Of a DNA stretch of 64,000 nucleotides, positions 58,516-64,000 are shown one piece after another; positions within the stretch are counted from its first letter, which is position 1, and the number at the start of each line of letters is the position of its first letter. The notes beneath the pieces were generated by a model, which made no database searches, was not told the origin of the DNA, and saw only the letters and a list, made by a program, of their open reading frames with translations. The translations under genes were made by a program, and so were the position numbers. This DNA is from Cryptomeria japonica (lineage: Eukaryota; Streptophyta; Pinopsida; Cupressales; Cupressaceae), in the NCBI RefSeq assembly GCF_030272615.1, contig NC_081415.1, positions 268,512,425 through 268,576,424 on the forward strand. The letters run 5' to 3'.

Positions 58516-60950
58516 ATCAAAGTATAATTTCTATTTGATGGACTTCAAGATTATCATAATGTCATCATCAAGGAACTCTATGATTAATTGACAGTCTTCT
58601 TGCAAAGGTGCTTCAACTAGTTGATCAGTAATGAATTATCCTTTTATATCTTTTTAGTCCACATACTCAATATCGAACTCACTTAGGATCATGACCCATT
58701 CAGTTATTCTGCTTTTGAGAGATACTTTAGAAAGGAGGTACTTAAGTGGGTCAATTTTGGTGATGAGGTTAGTCTTATGATTAAGCATACAGTGTCACAA
58801 TTTTGAATTATCAAAAACCACAAGAAGATATGCTCTCTCAATTGGTGTGTAGTTGATCTCATAATCCACTAATTTATGACTAATGTATTAGATAGCTCTT
58901 TCTTTTCCTTGTTCATCTACTTGTGTCATAAGTGCCCCAAGAGTGGCAGTTGAAGTAGATATGTACAGGAGAAGAGATTGATCAAGAAGATGAGGCATTA
59001 GCGCTAGTGGGGATGCAAGGTGCTCCGTAAGTTTATCAAATGTCTGATGACAAAGACAATCCCACTAAAATTTGGTATCCTTGTAGAGTAAGTGGGCAAA
59101 TGGTTGACACTTATCAACAGGTTGGTCAATGAACCGACATATTGCTTGAAGGTTACCTTGTAGATTGTGTAGTTGTTTGAGATTACTAGGAGGTAGCCTA
59201 TCTATTATAGCTTTGAATTTTTCATGGTCTACCTTGATGCCTCTTTTTACCATGGTGAATCCTAGGAGCTTGCCTAAAGTGACCCCGAAGACACATTTAT
59301 TAGGATTTTTCTATACTTTGTATTTATCAAGATGTTAAAATATTTTGGTAAGCACAAATGTGTCCTCTTGTTTTTCATTTTCCCAAGAGTTCATCTACAT
59401 AGTCCTCCATGATATCATGTAGGAGGTCATGGAATATTGCATTCATATCTCTCTAATAGGTAACCCCAACATTCTTGAGTCCAAAAGGCATTACTTAATA
59501 GAAAAATGTTCCCAAATAAGTTGTAAAGGTTGTTTTATGTTGATCTGTTTTCCACATTTTAATTTAGTTATAACTTGAAAATCCATCCATTAAGGAGAGC
59601 ATTTCATGCCTAGCTATAAGATCCACTATCATGTCAATAATGGGCAATGTGAAGTCATCCTTAGGGAATGACTTGTTGATGTCTCTAAAGTCTATGCATA
59701 TGTGGATGCTCCCAGTTGGTTTTCTAACTAGTACAGTATTGGAGACCCATTCCAGATAGTCAATATGGAAAATAAATCTAACATCTAGCATTTGTTGCAA
59801 CTCTGCTTTGACCAAGAGGGCTATTTGGGGATGAATTTTCCTTTATTTCTACTTAATGAGTTTTGCATTATGATGGAATGCGAGGTGGTGAACAACAAGA
59901 TCAAGATCTAATATTGGCATATCAACATACATTCATGCAATATTTTGTTGTGCACCTTGGAGGAATGCAATGGCATTCTTTTTTTCTTGGTCATTGAGAG
60001 ATTGTGCAATGAATGTGTTCTTTGGATTCTCAAGTGTCCCAAGATTGACTTCCTCTATTTCTTCAATCAAGATGGAGGATTTTAATTGTTGGGGTGGTAC
60101 TATGATAGGAAAATCAAGTCTCTCATCCTCTAGTGCCTCATCTAGGTTTTGACTAGTGGATCCATGTTTTATATTTCCTTTTTTTATGTTCGATAGCACC
60201 TCATCGAGGTTTTCACAAGGGAACTTGTTATTTTTATTTTGATTGTCTTTTTTGTGCCTAAGAGAATTGGTTTGACTATCAAAATATGCTCTCTCATTTA
60301 GCTAAATCCCATAGACTTTATTGTGGTCCTTAAGGTCATGCATTTCTAGGAGTGCCAAGATAGAATTGTCATTTGCATATATGTCAAGGGTGGGTGGTCC
60401 ATGTTGGTCCCAATCTATCAATTTGAGGTATATGAGTGGGAGGTCTGATGAAGTGGATGGAGTGATGGTGCAAATGCAAGTATCAGAGAAGGGGTCATCA
60501 AGATATTCAAAAGGTACTTTTTAGAATTCCTCATTGTCAGAGTCATCGACAATAGAAGGAGGAGCTTGAGAAGCACCAATGAGGGTTAACTTAGGTTCTG
60601 GGAAGTAACTTAAGCCTCTATTATGCTTTTAAGAAATGTGTGAAATAGGCTCCTTTTTTCCTTGTTCCTTTGGTGCAAAACCATATCCTTAATATCCCAT
60701 TTCGTCCATGATATGATATTCCTTAGGATATTTCTCTTTAGGCAAATTGACTTGTTCATCATCTTCTACTCTATATATCCAAGAGGTGACATCTTCCTCA
60801 TAGTTTTCTTCATATAATGGACCCCATTGCACCTAAATGTAGTCTTCTAACAATGTATGTTGGGCTTCTTCTAAATTTATCTCTTTAGGTCTACCATAGG
60901 ACATAGGAGATGTAGGGAGGTGGCCCACATAGAGTGTATTTTGAAGGCTA
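58516..60950 (-). pseudogene. pol: Gypsy I: reverse transcriptase and linker
   Basis: Minus strand, high to low: linker (60950-60200) with YHIMDEMGY and WDQHGPPTLDIYAND, then LENPKNTFIAQSLNDQEKKN (60060-60000). Reverse transcriptase core at 59815-59560 has ELQQMLDVRFIF, VRKPTGSIHICIDFRDIN, FTLPIIDMIVDLIARHEM and LMDGFSSYN, then VMPFGLKNVGVTY near 59480. The YVDD box reads YVDE (59390-59401). Connection text (IKVDHEKFKAI, LQGNLQAICRFI) is at 59253-59065 and RNase H starts by 58900. Several stops and shifts. Confidence 0.85.
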
Positions 60951-60952
60951 TG

Positions 60953-61693
60953 CTATCCACATCCATTGCCAATGACCTTTATCTTGATCTCGGGTTGGAT
61001 GTAGTTAGAAGTTGAGGTGACATTGGAGGTATCAATGGAGGGTGTCAACATGCGTGTGTTAAGAGGAAAATGATGGATATGTTTCTCTTCCAAGAGTTTG
61101 GAATATTGAAAGGTTTGGGAATAGGTGGGAATAGTGATTTCCATACCATTATATGGAAATTTAAGGCACTGGTGATAGCTGGAGGGGATAACTTGAATGG
61201 AGTATATCCAAGGGTGACCAAGAAGTATATTATATAGGAGATCAAGGTTGAGGACTTGACAAGTTGTTTCTAACATTGTTGGCCCAACTTGAAGTGGTAA
61301 TGTGATCACACCTTTATAGATTCTCTCTGCATCATCATAGGATTTGATTGTGATATTGCCACTGAAATCATTGATATTATCGGGGTATCCTAGTTGTTTT
61401 ATTAGCTTGAATGTACATAAATCAAGACCAAATCCACCATCTATAAGGACCCTTTTCATTTTATGCCTATGAACAAGGACATCAATATGGAGGGGTTTAT
61501 TATGTGATGGATTGTTGGATGGGACATCTTTGCTAGTAAAAATAAGGTGATGTTGTGAGAAAAGGTTACCTATCAAGGCTTGGAATTGCGAGGCATTGAT
61601 GTTATCAGGAACATGGGATTCAAGAAGGGCCTTTTCAAGGATTTCCCTATGAATGAGAGAGGTCTTAAGAAAGTCAAGAATACATATTTGCAT
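60953..61693 (-). pseudogene. pol: Gypsy I: aspartic protease
   Basis: Open for 246 codons on the minus strand. It has HNKPLHIDVLVHRHKMKRVLIDGGFGLDLCTFKLIKQLG-type text in separate parts: RVLIDGGFGLDLC is the active-site loop, with the catalytic Asp kept and D-G-G in place of D-T/S-G. Then TIKSYDDAERIYKGVITLPL, NILLGHPWIYSIQVIPSSYH and LKFPYNGMEITIP follow. This protease type is common in Gypsy elements of plants with large genomes. It lies between gag (62000 up) and the linker. Confidence 0.85.
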
Positions 61694-61699
61694 AGGATT

Positions 61700-64000
61700 T
61701 TTTCCTAAGTGATCAAGGATGTTGTAGTGATATGTGGATGGGGTAGAGGAGGACCTCCTTGGATAGTTACCCTTCCCCTACTGGTCATTACATTGCAATC
61801 AGTGGGAGAAGAGGAAGAATGGGATCCTCGAATAGTTACCCTTTGTCTTCGGGTGTTTGGATCACAATTGGTTCCTTTGACGGTGATGGTATTAACTTGG
61901 GTGTTGGCTACCTCTATTTAGCCAATGAGTCAAAGGATGAAATGGTGTTGGTGTAGTCATAGGACATGGAGTGAGATGATGAGGCTTTTTCCTTATAATG
62001 CTTAGGAATAAGATCTTTATAGATCTTGAGCTTGTCATTAGATGTGTTGGATTTGGCACCTTCAACTTCAATGTCACCTGTCAATAAGGTCTTGGATATA
62101 GTTCTTAAATTTCATGCATGTTTTTGTCTCATGACCTTTGATACAATGGTATTCACAGTACTCATTTTCATTATACCACACGGGTTTGGGTTGATTTTCA
62201 TCAGAAGGCCAAATGAAGGGGTATTGGACCATATTTTCCTTCACTAGTTGTTGAAAAACAACGTCAATAGGTTAGGAAAGAAGGGTATACTCATGCTTTG
62301 ACTTGTTATTGGATTGTGATGGGCCACAAGAAATGGAAATTTTGGCATTTTTTTGGTTGATTTTGTTGTTGGGTAGGGTTGTAGGGTTGATTGGTTTTGC
62401 TAGATGGTATGTGAATTGTTTGAACATTCTTAGCATCAATCACACCATCATTCACCACATTTTTGTCTCTTGCCGAAAACTTAGGCTTATTATTGGAGGA
62501 AGAACCTTGGGAGTCCCTTTAATAATGTTTGATGGTACCTTGTTTCAAGAGTTCCTTGGAATCATCAAGCATTGGGCACGTAATCAAAAGGACATTTTAG
62601 GCACAAGGTTGCGAATACAAATTTTCACTTGGTGTGCTTCAAGAATATCCAAAGGAAATATCCTAATGAGGTGATACCATCTTTGTAAAAATTTGGCAAA
62701 GCTTTCCCTATTCCTTTGTTTGGTATTACATAGATCCATCATGGATACCTCACTCTTAATGTTATATCTATAATGAGCCACAATTTTTTTGGCAAGATCT
62801 AGGAATGAGGTAATAGAGCCATGACATAAGTTAGTGAACCATTTAAGGGCGGGGCCTCCTAGACTCACCCTAGACTCTTTGGTAAAAACCTTCTTAAGTA
62901 GATGTCACTATAGGAGACATATTGATGAGCTATAAAAGTTACTTAACATGCTCTCTATGGTCTCCCTTTCTATTATACTTGTCAAATATATGAATATCAA
63001 AGTTGGGAGGATAAGGAGCTATAGAGATCAATTTATCAAAAGGATAGGGACATATTTCGTCAAAGGTATAAGCTTTCTTTTGATGTCCCTCCTTTAGATT
63101 TTTAACTATATTCTTCATGTCTTGAAGTTCTTTGTCCAAATTAGTGAGTTGAGGGTTATCTCTTTATTCATGGTGAAGGGACAATTCTCATTGCAAAGGA
63201 TGTGCTTTGAATGTAGATGGGTGATATCTAGAGGTAGGGGGATGCTAGAATTTATGTATTGGTAGGTGGATGTGGTGGCATTATTATTATGGGTATTGGT
63301 AGCGGAATGGATGGTACAAGGTTGTGATTCTTGTATGGTACTCATGGTTGGAAGGCTTGTGTGAATGAAGTTAGCTGCATTATTCAAAGGTGTGGAGGAT
63401 ATGATTGGATGAGAGGTTGGATGAAGGGATGATACTATGTGGAGGTAGATTGAGAATGAAATATTGTGGGTCAGTGATTAGGAGCTATTAGGGAAATTAT
63501 GTATTGCCAAATTGGTAAGTACAAAGACGTCAAAGCCTGGTGGATGTCTAGCCCCATGTTGGATAAGGTCCACTAAGAAGGTACTTGGATTGGTCTTGAT
63601 TAATTTTTCTACCATCTCTTGGTTATACTCATCATTTAGAAACATCTCCAATCATGGGGAATGTTATAGTTGATTGAAAAGTATTTGTTCCTCTCAGTTT
63701 AGTTGGACTTCATACGTGGTATCGTGCACTCCATAAGGGAGGTTCAAGTTAGGGAGCTCATTTGTTTGAGAATCCATGAGTTTTTTCTTTTGATCTCATG
63801 TGTAGACCATACAAAGGTAAATCTTAAGGTGTTGGGAAATAAAGTTGGGAGATTAGGAAGATGGATGGTTTGGAATTTGCACAAGGAAGAAAAATCTTGG
63901 ATTTTAGACTTGGTTGGATATTGGACATAGGATTGGATTTTTGCATTAGGTTTTGATTAGATTGGATGACCTTAAGAATTGGATTAAGGTTGGATTGGAT
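61700..64000 (-). pseudogene. gag: Gypsy I: gag, extending past the window end
   Basis: Minus strand. From 63390 down: Thr/Asn/His-rich N-terminal part (MSTIQESQPC), then the gag core at 62868-62584 (LGGPALKWFTNLCHGSITSFLDLAKKI, then RNRESFAKFLQRWYHLI). A zinc-finger-like end at about 62200-62030 reads YCEYHCIKGHETKTC and KNYIQDLID. A shifted tail goes to 61700. The part from 63390 to 64000 is probably leader or gag start; its plus-strand frames (for example 63703-63930) are not genes. The 5' LTR lies outside the window. Confidence 0.75.

Noticed and set aside
61709-62674. Several plus-strand frames of 60-120 codons
   Set aside because: They are antisense shadows of Gypsy I gag and protease, which are recognisable on the minus strand.
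1-64000. tRNA, rRNA, CRISPR array or host exon
   Set aside because: Scanning both strands by eye gave no cloverleaf with CCA-adjacent arms, no rRNA core words, no regular spacer-repeat array and no intron-exon gene unrelated to retroelements. Short or divergent RNA genes could be missed without a covariance search.

Overview
This window looks like intergenic DNA of a large plant nuclear genome. It is AT-rich and made almost entirely of nested, mostly decayed LTR retrotransposons. I found no host gene, rRNA, tRNA, CRISPR array or bacterial-style operon. The Athila-like element, Sirevirus-type Copia elements (C-tract before the LTR end, tRNA-iMet primer site, repeated AAAGGGGGAGA tracts) and Gypsy protein types indicate a seed plant. 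A conifer or other gymnosperm is my best guess, but that is inference.

Layout, with element names used throughout. 1-930: right part of a Sirevirus-type LTR, inserted into the integrase of Copia element A (935-4645, + strand, 3' LTR 3231-4645). 4650-6000: Gypsy remnant L (+). 6000-7630: nothing assignable. 7631-22265: Gypsy H (+), with candidate 5' LTR, gag and the start of protease. It is split by element C (10005-20880, - strand). The left LTR of C is split by solo LTR D (10894-14914, target duplication CATGT), and D is split by element E (11464-14286, - strand, duplication TCGGT). 22270-24000: unassigned. 24003-27462: truncated Copia J (-).

27463-64000 is one Gypsy element, I (- strand), broken into pieces by three insertions: Copia K (28561-32950, +), an Athila-like element (33396-51940, +, exact duplication TGGTA) and element B (52015-58515, +). 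The Athila-like element has gag, pol and an extra env-position ORF. Its integrase is interrupted by Copia F (40073-47163, +), whose 3' LTR is interrupted by solo LTR G (46052-47108, exact duplication ATTTG).

The most interesting content is the pair B and C. They are two diverged copies, in opposite orientation, of a Sirevirus-like family that has LTRs, primer site and polypurine tracts but no recognisable protease, integrase, reverse transcriptase or RNase H. They encode instead a coiled-coil protein with four CCHC knuckles (ORF1) and a protein of about 1,070 codons with no family I recognise (ORF2). In B both frames run without a frameshift and are broken only by stop codons. Where the copies align, stops in one often match Gln or Trp codons in the other, the signature of C-to-T decay. 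A second non-autonomous case is E, which keeps the LTRs, GC-rich leader and polypurine tract of the autonomous Copia F family but has no gag or pol.
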